Shown: piece by piece, positions 52,068 through 61,700 of the stretch | How the letters are laid out: each line of letters opens with the position of its first letter | Position numbering within the stretch: position 1 is the stretch's first letter | Source: Streptomyces luteolifulvus | GTDB taxonomy: Bacteria > Actinomycetota > Actinomycetes > Streptomycetales > Streptomycetaceae | Reading direction: 5' to 3' | Length of the DNA: 64,000 nt | Assembly: GCF_008806595.1 (NCBI RefSeq) | Contig: NZ_VZRB01000036.1 | Coordinates: forward strand, 20,432-84,431 | Translations under genes and position numbers: made by a program | The notes under the pieces: model-generated | The model's input: the letters and a program-made list of their open reading frames with translations, nothing else | Database searches by the model: none | What the model was told of the DNA's origin: nothing

Positions 52068-53723
52068 ATGCGTAGAAACATCATGCTCTGGCAGGCGATC
52101 ACCGCGACCGTCCTCACTGGTGGTCTGGTCGCCGGCTACGTCGGGCTCACGCCCGCGTCCGCCGCCGGTACGAACCTCGCCCTCGGCAAGACCGTCACGG
52201 CCTCCTCGACAGAGGGCGCCGGCTTCGAGCCCACCAAGGCCGTCGACGGTTCCACCTCCACCCGCTGGGCCAGCCTCGAAGGAGTCGACAACCAGTGGAT
52301 CCAGATCGACCTGGGCTCGGTGACCGACGTCGGCCAGGTTGTGCTCAAGTGGGAGGCCGCCTACGCCAAGTCCTACCGCGTCGAGGTGTCCGACGACGCC
52401 TCCACCTGGCGCCAGGTCTACAGCACGACCACCGGTGACGGTGGCACGGACAACCTCACCGTCACCGGCTCCGGGCGCTACCTGCGCGTGTACGGCACCC
52501 AGCGCGCAACCGCATACGGCTACTCCCTCTACGAGGTCGAGGTCTACGGCGGGTCGGCCACGAGTCCCAGCCCCACCACGCCGCCGGACAGTACGACCAA
52601 CCTGCTCGCCGGGCGGCCGACGTCGGTCTCCTCGGTCGAGGGCGCCGGCTTCGAGGGCGGCAAGGCCGTCGACGGCTCGACCAGCACCCGCTGGGCCAGT
52701 GCCGAAGGAGTCGACCCGCAGTGGCTCCGCGTCGACATGGGCAGTACGAAAACCGTCGGCCGGGTCGTTCTCAAGTGGGAGGCGGCGTACGCGAAGTCCT
52801 ACCGAGTGGAGCTGTCCGACGACGGCTCCACCTGGCGTCAGGTGTACAGCACGACCACCGGCGACGGCGGCACCGACGACCTCACGGTCAGCGGCTCGGG
52901 GCGCTACGTGCGTGTCTACGGCATCCAGCGTGCAACCGCGTACGGCTACTCCCTCTACGAGGTCGAGGTCTACGGCGGGTCGACCACGAGCCCCAGCCCC
53001 ACCACACCACCGCCGTCCAGCACCGCGAACCTGGATGACCCGTACAAGAAGGAGAACGCCATGAAACTGGTGTCCTCCTTCGAGAACTCATCCCTGGACT
53101 GGCGGGCGCAGTTCGCCTACATCGAGGACATCGGTGACGGACGCGGCTACACCGCTGGGATCATCGGCTTCTGTTCCGGCACCGGCGACATGCTCGACCT
53201 CGTCGAGCGCTACACCCAGAAGAAGCCCAGTAACCCGCTGGCGCCCTACCTGCCGGCGCTGCGCGAGGTCAACGGCACCGATTCGCATGACGGGTTGGGC
53301 ACGTCCTTCGAGAATGCCTGGCGCACCGCCGCCCAGGACTCCGTCTTCACCAAGACGCAGGAGGAGGAGCGTGACCGGGTCTACTTCAACCCGGCGGTCG
53401 GCCAGGCCAAGACGGACGGCCTGAAGGCGCTGGGCCAGTTCGCCTACTACGACGCCGCGGTCATGCACGGCGAGGAGGGCTTCCGCGCGATCCGTTCGCG
53501 GGCTGCCTCCCGGGTGAGGCCGCCGTCGCAGGGCGGCAACGAGGTCACGTTCCTGCACGCCTTCCTCGACGAGCGGGAGGAGGAGATGCGCAAGGAGGAG
53601 GCGCACAGCGACACCACACGGGTCAGCACCGCGCAGCGCAGGTTCCTGAACGAGGGCAACCTCCACCTCAACACCCCGCTGTACTGGAGCGTCTACGGGG
53701 ACTCCTACTCCATCACCTCCTGA
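52068..53723 (+). CDS. Secreted GH46 chitosanase with two N-terminal CBM32 (F5/8-type) modules
   Basis: The 551-residue protein starts at the ATG preceded by GGAAAGGG. A signal peptide (MRRNIMLW, hydrophobic core, cleavage after PASAA) precedes two near-identical discoidin/F5/8-type carbohydrate-binding domains (about 35-162 and 179-306), each followed by a Pro/Thr/Ser linker. The C-terminal catalytic domain (about 320-551) is a GH46 chitosanase: SSFENSSLDW with the general acid E339 and EDIGDGRGYT with D357, 18 residues apart as in known enzymes, then IIGFCSGTGDML. It hydrolyses chitosan to oligosaccharides outside the cell. The palindromic operator 175 bp upstream suggests CsnR-type control. 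Two CBM32 modules ahead of GH46 are not the usual short single-domain form. Confidence 0.93.
   Translation: MRRNIMLWQAITATVLTGGLVAGYVGLTPASAAGTNLALGKTVTASSTEGAGFEPTKAVDGSTSTRWASLEGVDNQWIQIDLGSVTDVGQVVLKWEAAYAKSYRVEVSDDASTWRQVYSTTTGDGGTDNLTVTGSGRYLRVYGTQRATAYGYSLYEVEVYGGSATSPSPTTPPDSTTNLLAGRPTSVSSVEGAGFEGGKAVDGSTSTRWASAEGVDPQWLRVDMGSTKTVGRVVLKWEAAYAKSYRVELSDDGSTWRQVYSTTTGDGGTDDLTVSGSGRYVRVYGIQRATAYGYSLYEVEVYGGSTTSPSPTTPPPSSTANLDDPYKKENAMKLVSSFENSSLDWRAQFAYIEDIGDGRGYTAGIIGFCSGTGDMLDLVERYTQKKPSNPLAPYLPALREVNGTDSHDGLGTSFENAWRTAAQDSVFTKTQEEERDRVYFNPAVGQAKTDGLKALGQFAYYDAAVMHGEEGFRAIRSRAASRVRPPSQGGNEVTFLHAFLDEREEEMRKEEAHSDTTRVSTAQRRFLNEGNLHLNTPLYWSVYGDSYSITS
52170..52990 (+). repeat. Tandem duplication of the CBM32 module
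   Basis: Two copies of about 385 bp, offset by about 432 bp, encode the two discoidin-type modules. Stretches such as KAVDGSTSTRWAS, VVLKWEAAYAKSYRVE and RATAYGYSLYEVEVYGG are identical between copies. The DNA similarity points to recent intragenic duplication. Confidence 0.85.
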
Positions 53724-53956
53724 CAGCTACGCGCCTTCCAGTCCGCCCGGGGGCGCCCTCCCCTCCCCGCCGCCCGCGCAGTCACGGCCACCCTGGCCGT
53801 CCGTCCCATACGCCCCGCTCGGACGGCCCGGGTGGCACGGACCCTGCACGCCTCCCCCACTGCCAGGCCACGTTGCCCGCAGACGGTCGTTCCTCTCCCC
53901 TGTTGTGCCGTCATCCCCGAAGCCGGGACGAGATCCCCCGTGCCCGAGGAGAACAC

Positions 53957-54789
53957 GTGCGTCTCACACCACAACACACGCTGCGCTGGGTCACCCCGGC
54001 GATCGGCGCCATGCTCCTGTTCGTGTCCGGCACCGGGCCCGCCTCCGCGGTCCCGATCGGCGAGTCCCGGACGGGCAAGATGACCTGGTACGACGACACG
54101 GGCTACGGCGTGTGCGGCACGCAGATCAACGCCACCACCGAGGACCTGGTCGCCGTGTCGTACGCGTGGTGGACCACCGCCAACCCCAACGCGGACCCGC
54201 TGTGCAACGGCATCTCCGTCCAGGTCACCTACAACGGCCGGACGATCACCGTGGCGGTGAAGGACAAGTGCCCGGGGTCCCCTCGAGCACATCGACCTCA
54301 GCAAGTCGGCCTTCCAGAAGCTCGCCCCCCTCGATGTCGGTGTGGTCAACGGGATCACCTGGAAGTTCGTCTCCACCAGCGGTGGTGGCAACGACACGCA
54401 GGGGCCCAGCGCACCAAGTGGCCTGTACTCCCCGAGCAGGACGTCCTCCAGTGTGTCCCTGGCCTGGAACGCCTCCTCCGACAACATCGGTGTCACCGGC
54501 TACGACGTGTACCGCGGCACCACCAAGGTCAGCACCGTAACCGGGACCACCGCGACGGTGAGCGGCCTGTCCCCGAGCACGAGCTACGCCTTCACGGTGA
54601 AGGCCCATGACGCCGGCAGCGGCGGCGGGGGGACCCTGCCCCACGGCGTGGACCTCCACCCAGTCGTACGTGCCAGGTGACGTGGTCTCGTACGCGGGCC
54701 ACAAGTACACCGCCACCTACTACTCCACCGGCACGGTCCCCAACGACCCGACGTCCTGGGCCGTCTGGCGCGACGACGGCGCCTGCTGA
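53957..54789 (+). pseudogene. Expansin-like secreted protein with FN3 and chitin-binding module, two frameshifts
   Basis: From the GTG at 53957 (GAGGAG upstream) a signal peptide precedes a double-psi beta-barrel (expansin/RlpA-like) domain: GKMTWYDDTGYGVCGTQINA ... VAVKDKCPG. After CPG the frame is lost near 54275. The continuation (LEHIDLSKSAFQKLAPLDVG, then an FN3 domain) is in the next frame, and a second shift near 54635 leads to the chitin-binding module (CPTAWTSTQSYVPGDVV...WAVWRDDGAC) in the third. Compared with the intact copies downstream the second shift is one extra base in a C-run. The intact product would bind and loosen plant or fungal wall polymers. It is either a pseudogene or carries sequencing errors in homopolymers. 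Confidence 0.8.
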
Positions 54790-54866
54790 CACACCCCCGC
54801 CCCAGAAACCTCCTCCCCTCCCAGCAACATCACCTGCACCTGACAGCCTCGCGAAGGGACTGACAC

Positions 54867-56396
54867 ATGAAATACAGACGTAGGTTGGCGGCTCTCGCGG
54901 CCGCATTCGGCCTGGGCCTGCTCGGCCTGGGCGTGCCCTCCACCCCCGCCGAGGCGGCTCCGACCTGGACGCTGCGCTGGGCGCCCGATCCGACGGTCCA
55001 GGGTCTCGGTGCCTTCGAGACCCTGGAAGACGACCGCGCCGACTCGCACACGAGTTTCGGGCCGCACATCAAGGTGGCGGGCGACGCCTACCGGTTCGAC
55101 ATGCACATGGTCGACCGGGACACCTCCACCGACCGGCAGCGCCACGAGGTCACCGGCAACCGGACCTCGTCCTCCTCCTACCTCCAGTGGAAGCTCGGGG
55201 AGACCTGGCGGGTCACGTACTCGATGTACATCCCCAGCTCCCTGATGGCCACGACCACATTCACGCACATCATGCAGACCAAGCAGCCGGGCCCCGGCAC
55301 GTCCCCGATCACCGTGACCTCGCTGCGCCGCGTGAACGGCGTGCAGACCATCGAGCACAAGGTCATCGCGGGCGACGTCACGGTCGGCCGGACCAACCTC
55401 GAACCGCTGCAGAACAAGTGGATCGACATCGAGTACGAGATGAAGATCGGCGACGGCACGGCGGGCTCCGTCCGCTGGGTCGTCAAGAGCGCCGGGACCA
55501 CGATCGTCGACGCGACCAAGACCGGCGTCGACACCTTCCTCGCCGACCGGGTCCGCCCCAAGTGGGGCATCTACCGCTCCCTCGGCGACACCTCCGGCTC
55601 CCTGCGCGACACATACCTGCTGCTGCGCAACATGCGCGCGTACGAGCTCACCGCCGGCACCCCGGGCGACACCCAGGCGCCCACGGTCCCGGACGGTCTG
55701 CGCTCGACCGGCACCACTGCCTCCAGCGTCTCCCTGGCCTGGAACGCGTCCTCCGACGACACCGGCGTCACCGGCTACGACGTCTACCGCGACGGCACCA
55801 AGGCCAGCACGGTGAGTGGGACCAGCGCGACGGTGAGCGGGCTGGCCGCGAGCACGAGCTACTCCTTCACGGTCAGGGCCCGTGACGCCGCCGGCAATGT
55901 CTCCGCCGCCTCCAACAGCCTGCCAGTGACGACCAGCGCCGGCAGCGGCGGGACTGACACGCAGGCGCCCAGCGCGCCCAGTGGCCTGTACTCCCCGAGC
56001 AAGACGTCCTCCAGTGTGTCCCTGGCCTGGAACGCCTCCTCGGACAACGTCGGTGTCACCGGTTACGACGTGTACCGCGGTACCACCAAGGTCAGCACCG
56101 TGACCGGGACGAGTGCGACGGTGAGCGGGCTGTCGGCGAGCACGGGCTACTCCTTCACGGTGAAGGCCCGTGACGCGGCGGGCAATGTGTCCGCCTCTTC
56201 CACCAGCGTGTCGGTGACGACCGACGCCGCCGGCGGGGGGATCTGCCCCACGGCGTGGTCCTCCACCCAGTCGTACGTGCCAGGTGACGTGGTCTCGTAC
56301 GCGGGCCACAAGTACACCGCCACCTACTACTCCACCGGCGCGGTCCCCAACGACCCGACGTCCTGGGCCGTCTGGCGCGACGACGGCGCCTGCTGA
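54867..56396 (+). CDS. Secreted polysaccharide lyase-like enzyme with two FN3 domains and a chitin-binding module
   Basis: The 509-residue protein has a signal peptide (MKYRRRLAALAAAFGLGLLG, cleavage after AEA) and a catalytic domain of about 230 residues with heparin-lyase-I-like features: RQRHEVTGN, VTYSMYIPSSLM, HIMQTKQPG, KWIDIEYEMKI, PKWGIYRSLG. Two FN3 domains (about 270-365 and 370-455) and a C-terminal CBM5/12-type module (CPTAWSSTQSYVPGDVV... WRDDGAC) follow. The second FN3 and the chitin-binding module are almost identical in DNA to those in the broken expansin-like gene. The substrate is unknown; uronic-acid polysaccharides are typical of the catalytic family. It is the third gene of a secreted-polysaccharidase group. 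Confidence 0.8.
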   Translation: MKYRRRLAALAAAFGLGLLGLGVPSTPAEAAPTWTLRWAPDPTVQGLGAFETLEDDRADSHTSFGPHIKVAGDAYRFDMHMVDRDTSTDRQRHEVTGNRTSSSSYLQWKLGETWRVTYSMYIPSSLMATTTFTHIMQTKQPGPGTSPITVTSLRRVNGVQTIEHKVIAGDVTVGRTNLEPLQNKWIDIEYEMKIGDGTAGSVRWVVKSAGTTIVDATKTGVDTFLADRVRPKWGIYRSLGDTSGSLRDTYLLLRNMRAYELTAGTPGDTQAPTVPDGLRSTGTTASSVSLAWNASSDDTGVTGYDVYRDGTKASTVSGTSATVSGLAASTSYSFTVRARDAAGNVSAASNSLPVTTSAGSGGTDTQAPSAPSGLYSPSKTSSSVSLAWNASSDNVGVTGYDVYRGTTKVSTVTGTSATVSGLSASTGYSFTVKARDAAGNVSASSTSVSVTTDAAGGGICPTAWSSTQSYVPGDVVSYAGHKYTATYYSTGAVPNDPTSWAVWRDDGAC

Positions 56397-56570
56397 CGCG
56401 CCCCCGCATTGCCGCCACGCGCCGCCACGCGTGGCGGCAACACCGACGCCTCGCCCACCCCTTCCTACCAGCAGACGGCTCTTAGCTGCCGGAGCGTCAT
56501 CCGGTGGCCGTCTGCCCCCCATGTCCCACGAACAACGCACCCAGCCCCACGGACACCGGGAGGATCACCA

Positions 56571-56766
56571 ATGCGCACAGGGCAGCGAAGACTCAGAGCA
56601 CTCACCGCGGCCCTCACGCCGGCCGCTTCACCGCCCTGCCGCAGCCGCCTGCCACCGACTGCGGCCCCACGCCCCGACCGGCACGAGCACCCCGGCCTCA
56701 CCCCACGCCAGCCCCGCGACCTGCAACTTCAGGTTGGACAACACCAATGAGTTTCCAGGGCACTGA
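56571..56766 (+). pseudogene. Remnant of a secreted protein (signal peptide only)
   Basis: An ATG with a strong GGAGG upstream starts MRTGQRRLRALTAALTPAA, the beginning of a signal peptide. The rest of this frame is Pro/Arg-rich and stops after about 58 codons. A neighbouring frame carries TGTSTPASPHASPATCNFRLDN, a more natural continuation, so the gene appears frameshifted and truncated. The surrounding 56397-56997 stretch contains nothing else I could support. Confidence 0.35.
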
Positions 56767-56997
56767 GTAGAGGGTGCGGCCCACCTTGATGTGGATGTCC
56801 GGGCCGACCGTTACCTCAACTTGATTGGGTGATGTCGGGTAGCGTGGGCCCGGTCACCTGCGCCGGTGGCCGCCGACCCATATGGGCCGGCCCTCGGTGT
56901 GCATGCTGTGACCGGCTGAGAGGCTGTCGTCCGACTGAACGGCGATGGGCGGGGCCGATAGGCCACGGGCCGGGCCGGACGATCAAGGAGACCAACG

Positions 56998-57411
56998 ATG
57001 GATGTCAACGAAAGCTTGCGCCGCTACGGGCTTCGCCCCGTCGGCGCGGATCTCGACGAGGTCCGCGCACTCCTCAGAGAGCACACGGCGCGTGAGCGAC
57101 GCGCCCAGGGCGAGGGCGACACCGAGCTGATGAGGCTCTGCTGCTTCCAGCTGTTCAACAGCGGCGACGTCGACGACGTGCTCCTGGTCTGGAGTGCGAA
57201 GCAAGCCAGCTTCGACGCAGCGTGCTCGATCGACATCGAATTCCTGCTTGGGCACGGGCTCGACGCGACGAAGGCCCGCCTCTCGGCCAACCGTGCACCC
57301 GCTGCGGCGGCGGCGCTGGATCGACTGCGCGAGCTCGAGGCGGACGGTGAATTCGAGAGCTTCTCAGTGGAGGAGCGCTCCGCCTCCTACGACCGGTACT
57401 ACGGCGACTGA
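56998..57411 (+). CDS. Conserved-looking small cytosolic protein (unknown)
   Basis: The 137-residue acidic protein has an AAGGAG site seven bases before the ATG. It is mostly helical, with LMRLCCFQLFNSGDVDDVLLVWSAKQASFDAACSID near the centre and EERSASYDRYYG at the end. I recall similar proteins in Streptomyces as stand-alone unknowns, some beside toxin genes, but no function. It has no signal peptide or membrane part. It lies just left of a truncated transposase and so may have lost former neighbours. Confidence 0.75.
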   Translation: MDVNESLRRYGLRPVGADLDEVRALLREHTARERRAQGEGDTELMRLCCFQLFNSGDVDDVLLVWSAKQASFDAACSIDIEFLLGHGLDATKARLSANRAPAAAAALDRLRELEADGEFESFSVEERSASYDRYYGD

Positions 57412-57433
57412 CGATTCTGCAGCGCAGCGCCGC

Positions 57434-58249
57434 TCAGTCGGCCGTGATGAGGCCAGTGCCCGCAAGGCAGCTGTCGACGAAGTCCGGGCGGTACTGGATC
57501 TGCTTGAGCCTGCGCTTCACGGCCCTGGTGATCTGGCCCAGGTCGGCTGCGGCGAGGTTGCCGATGTCGCGCTTGACCAGCGACCAGATGCCCTCCTGCG
57601 GGTTCAGGTCCGGCGCGTAGGTGGGCAGCTGGAACACGGTGAGCCACGCGGCATTCGCGGCGATGAACTCCCGCATCCCAGCGGTCAGGTGGAGGCGGAC
57701 GTTGTCCCAGACCAGCACGATCGGTCCACCGAGCTGGATGCGGGCACGCGCCAAGAGGTCGCGGAAATCCCGCCAGCCGAAGCCCTTCGGCTCGCCCTTG
57801 CGCCCTCGGTACTCACGGATGGCGTAGATCAGCCGGGACCGCTCGCCCGGCTTGTAGCAGGTCATACCTGCCATCGACACCCGTCCGGAGCCCCGGCCGC
57901 GAACCCGGACGACCGGGGTCTGGCCGATCCGCCCCCAGGTTCTAGAGCGCGGCGGCGTCATCGACTGGCCGGCCTCATCCTCGAAGACGATCCAGCCGTT
58001 GCACGCCGCCGCACAGCTTTTACCCGCGGCCAGACCTCCTTCTTCCACAGCTCAACCGCCGCATCGTTGCGCTCGATCGCCCGCCGGGTGGGCTGCTGCC
58101 ACGACCAGCCGTGCCGCTTCAGCTGCCGCCACGTGCCCTCCACCGTGTACGAAACGTGGAACAGTCGACCGATCAGCATCTTGACCCGCGCCAGCGTCCA
58201 CCGCTGATCGGCCCAGCCGTGGACGAGCGGTCCGCCTGCAGCCGCGCGG
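57434..58249 (-). mobile_element. IS630-family transposase, 5'-truncated, with a -1 frameshift
   Basis: On the minus strand two overlapping frames make an IS630-type (Tc1/mariner-like) transposase. The first holds the end of the helix-turn-helix region (RWTLARVKMLIGRL, YTVEGTWRQLKRHGWSWQQP). The second carries the DDE triad: Asp of VFEDEAGQS, Asp of IVLVWDNVRLHL and Glu of APDLNPQEGIW. The frames join near 58015-58025 at an A-tetramer (GTAAAAGC), where a -1 slip would fuse them. Programmed frameshifting is common in this family, so this may be normal rather than damage. The first 80-90 residues are missing: at about 58250 the sequence changes into an integrase fragment. No terminal inverted repeats were found. 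The element is probably immobile. Confidence 0.85.
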
Positions 58250-58735
58250 GATACGTCAACCCCGGCGCAGCACCCGGGAGACCAGTACGCCCTCCGCACG
58301 ATCCGCCACAGCAACGCGGTGATCCGCAGCTTCACGAGTTCTGGAATCGAGCGCTGCCGGTCGGCTGGTCAACCCGGTGCCCCAGGAACGCCGCGGGGGA
58401 CGGCGGCCGAACGCGCACCACAACCCGCTGGAGCCGTTGCGGCCTGAAGGCCGGCCGCGCTACAACCCGCCCCTGCCCAAACGCCGTCCGCGAGCGACGC
58501 CCGGTGAGCAGTGGGACGCCTTGTTCGCGGCCCTGCGCTCGGACCGTGACCGGGCCCTGGCCTCGCTGGTCACCAGCAACGCCAGCCGCGCCGCCGAAGT
58601 CCTCGGCATTCGGTGCGGCGACGTCGACTGGGGTGACCAGCTCGTCCAGGTCCGACACAAGGGAACCGAAGCCGAACAGTGGCTGCCGGCCAGTAACGAG
58701 GCCTTCGTCTGGCGACGGCTCTACTTCGACGCGGT
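58250..58735 (+). pseudogene. Tyrosine recombinase/integrase remnant, frameshifted
   Basis: The plus strand encodes QYALRTIRHSNAVIRSF (58270-58333), then after a frameshift near 58335-58345 RLVNPVPQERRGGRRPNAHH, NPLEPLRP and DALFAALRSDRDRALASLV, ending with NASRAAEVLGIRCGDVDW and LPASNEAFVWRRLYF. This is the core-binding and early catalytic part of an actinobacterial tyrosine recombinase. The first catalytic Arg (NASRAAE) is present; the H-x-x-R box and the Tyr are missing. The left end is cut by the IS630 remnant and the right end by the kinase gene, whose last codons it overlaps. Confidence 0.8.
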
Positions 58736-61700
58736 GGCGGCGAGCAGGGCGGTGTCGTCATCGACCCGGTCGGGGGTGTCCAGCAGCTCCAGGGCCCGTT
58801 CGGTGATCTGCTGGGGGTCGGTGCGGGCGGTGGCGGGCAGCGCGCCGCAGGTCTGGCGCAGGGCCGCCAGGCGGTCGTCCAGGGACAGTACCCGGCTTTC
58901 CACCAGGCCGTCGGTGTAGAGGAGCAGGCTGGTGCCGGGCGGGAACGCCACCTCGCGGTCGGCCGGGGTGCTGCCCAGTCCCAGCGGCAGCGCAAGGGGC
59001 AGCTCCAGGTATGCGGTGTCGGCGGCTACCAGCAGGGGCGGCAGGTGCCCGCTGGCGGCGTAGCGCAGGCGGTGGTGGCGTGGGTTGTAGACCGCGTACA
59101 GGCAGGTGGCGAAGCGTTCGGTGGCGAGGGACTGCAGGTAGGCGTCCAGCCTGGCCAGCACCTGGGCCGGGCCGGCGCCCTCCATCGCGAGGCTGTGCAG
59201 GGCGGAGCGGAGTTGGCCCATGATGGTGGCGGCTTCCACGTCGTGGCCCATGACGTCGCCGATGGCCAGCCCCACGGCACCGTCGGGCAGTGCGAGCACG
59301 TCGTACCAGTCGCCGCCGACCTCGGCGCCGCGGTTGCCGGCCCGGTAGTGAGAGGCCAGGCGCACCCCGGGCAGCTGGGGCAGGCGGTGGGGCAGCAGGG
59401 CGCGCTGCAGGGTCAGGGCGAGGCGGCGCTCGTTGTGGTAGCGGATGGCGTTGTCGTAGGCCAGGGCCAGGCGGTGGGCGAGGTTCTCCAGGTACTTGTG
59501 TTCGACCGCGGAGTAGTCGGCGTGCCTCACCAGTACCAGGGCACCCAGTGTCTGGTCGTGGGCGTGCAGCGGCAGGGCCAGCACGGCGGCGGGCGGCGGG
59601 TGTGGGCCGGCTGGGGCTGGGGCGGCGGGGTTGATCGCGTGGGTGGCGGCGGTGGCCAGGGCCTCGCGGGCCAGAAGGGGGGTGCCGGCGATGTATGCCG
59701 GGGGCGACTGTGCCGGGGCGGGTGCCGCGGGGTTGAGGTGGATGCTGATCTGGTCGGCGAAGTCGGGCAGCAGGATCTGGCCGGCCGTCTGCAGTATCCG
59801 GTCCGGGTCGAGGGTGGCGGACAGCCGCAGGCCCGCCTCGGCCAGGGAGGCCAGGGAGGCCAGCTGGTTGCGGGTCTCGGTCAGGACCTGTTCGCGCAGC
59901 CGGGACAGTTCCAACCCGGTGCGGACGCGCGCCAGCAGCTGGCGCGCGGAGAAGGGTTTGGCCAGGTAGTCGTCGGCGCCGGCATGCCGGCCCTGCACGG
60001 ATTCCTCCTCGCCGGCGCGGGCGGTGAGCAAGACGATGGGCAGGCGGGCGGTGCGCGCATCGGCGCGCAGCGCCCTAACCAGCTCCAAGCCGTCCATGCG
60101 GGGCATCATCACGTCGCTGAGCACCAGCTCCACCGGCTGCGCCAGGGCCGTCTTAAGGGCGGCCAGGCCGTCGGCGGCGAGCAGCACGTCGTAGTCGGGC
60201 TGCAGGAGCTGGGTGAGGTAGGCGCGCATGTCTGCGTTGTCGTCGACGACCAGCAGGCGGGCCCGGTGGGGGCGGCCGGTTTCGTGCGGGCCGGGCCGGT
60301 GGTGGGCATCGTGGGTCGCGGGGGCGTCGGGGGTGCGTGCCGCGGGGGTGGACGTGGCAGGGGCGGGGGCGGCCGCCAGCCAGCCCAGCGCCTCGTCCAC
60401 ATAGGCCGCGGCGCGGCCGGGTCGGCCGCTTCCGCCTTCCCTGGGGGTTTGTCCGGCAGGTCCGGTGCCGGCCGCGGGCGGGTTGGGGCGCATCCGGTGG
60501 GCGGCGGCGAAGGGGAGGTCAACGGTGACGGTGGTGCCCCGGCCGGGCCGGCTTGCCACGCCGACGGTGCCGCCGTGCGCTTCCACCAGGTCCTTCACCA
60601 GCACCAGGCCGAGGCCGCTGCCCTCGTGGGAGCGGGAGCGGGCGCCGCGGACCCGGTGGAATCGCTCGAACAGGCGCGGCAGCTCATCGCCGGGGATGCC
60701 GGTGCCGGTGTCGGTCACGGTCAGCCGGGCCCGGTCGCCGACCGCGGCCACGTGCACCCGGGCGCCGCCGGTGAAGGTGAACTTCAGGGCGTTGCTGAGC
60801 AGGTTGAGGATGATCTTCTCCCACATCTCCCGGTCCAGGGACACCGGGCCCGGCAGCGGCGGGCAATCCACCTGAAGCGTCAACCCGGCCGCCTCGAAGG
60901 CGGAGCGGAACACCCCGGCCAGCTCGGCCGTGGCAGCGGCGAGGTCGACCGGCTCGAGGGCCGGGCGCATCTGCCCGGCCTCGGCCCGGGCGACGTCCAG
61001 GAGGGTGTTGACCTGCTTCAGCAGGCGCAGGGCGCCGCGCTCGGCCAGCTCCAGCTGCTCGCGCCGCTCAGGCCGGTCCTCGTCTGCCAGGGCCTGCTGG
61101 AGCGGGCCCAGCAGCAGGGTGAGCGGGGTGCGGAACTCGTGGCTGACGTTGGCGAAGAAGGCGGTCTTGGCCCGGTCCAGCTCGGCCAGCGCCTCCGCCC
61201 GCCGACGCTGCTCGTCGTGGGCGAGCGCGGCCGTCAGCGCCCCGGCCACGGCGGAGGCGAGCACCTCCAAAAAGTCCCGGTAGGCCCCGCCCGGCGGGAA
61301 GCAGGGGTTGACGCCCACCACCAGGACGCCCTCCACCCGGCCCGCGCAGTGCAGCGGCAGGGCCAGCGCCTGCTCGATGGGGAGCCGGGTGGCCGCGACG
61401 TGCTGCCCGGCCGCGTTGCCGCCGGTGAGCGCGACGGCCGGCAGCGTGGCGGGGGCACCGTCGGCGACCACCTGCGCCAGCCGGGCCGCGAGATGTGACC
61501 CGTCGGCCGCACTCAGCGAGACGGCCTGGGGCGCCGGCCGCAGCCCCGTGGAGGCCGCCGGCCGCAGCATCCCCGGCTCGGAAGCCAGGTACAGGCTCAC
61601 AAACGGGATGTCCTCGGGATAGGAGCCCAGCACCGAGGAGACAACGCGGGCGACCTCACCCGGGGTGGGCAGCCCGGCGGTGCGGGCGCCAGTCTCGCTC

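Noticed and set aside
59045..61498. An 817-codon plus-strand frame opposite the hybrid kinase
   Set aside because: Antisense of a clearly identified multidomain protein; Gly/Gln/Val-rich with no recognisable family.
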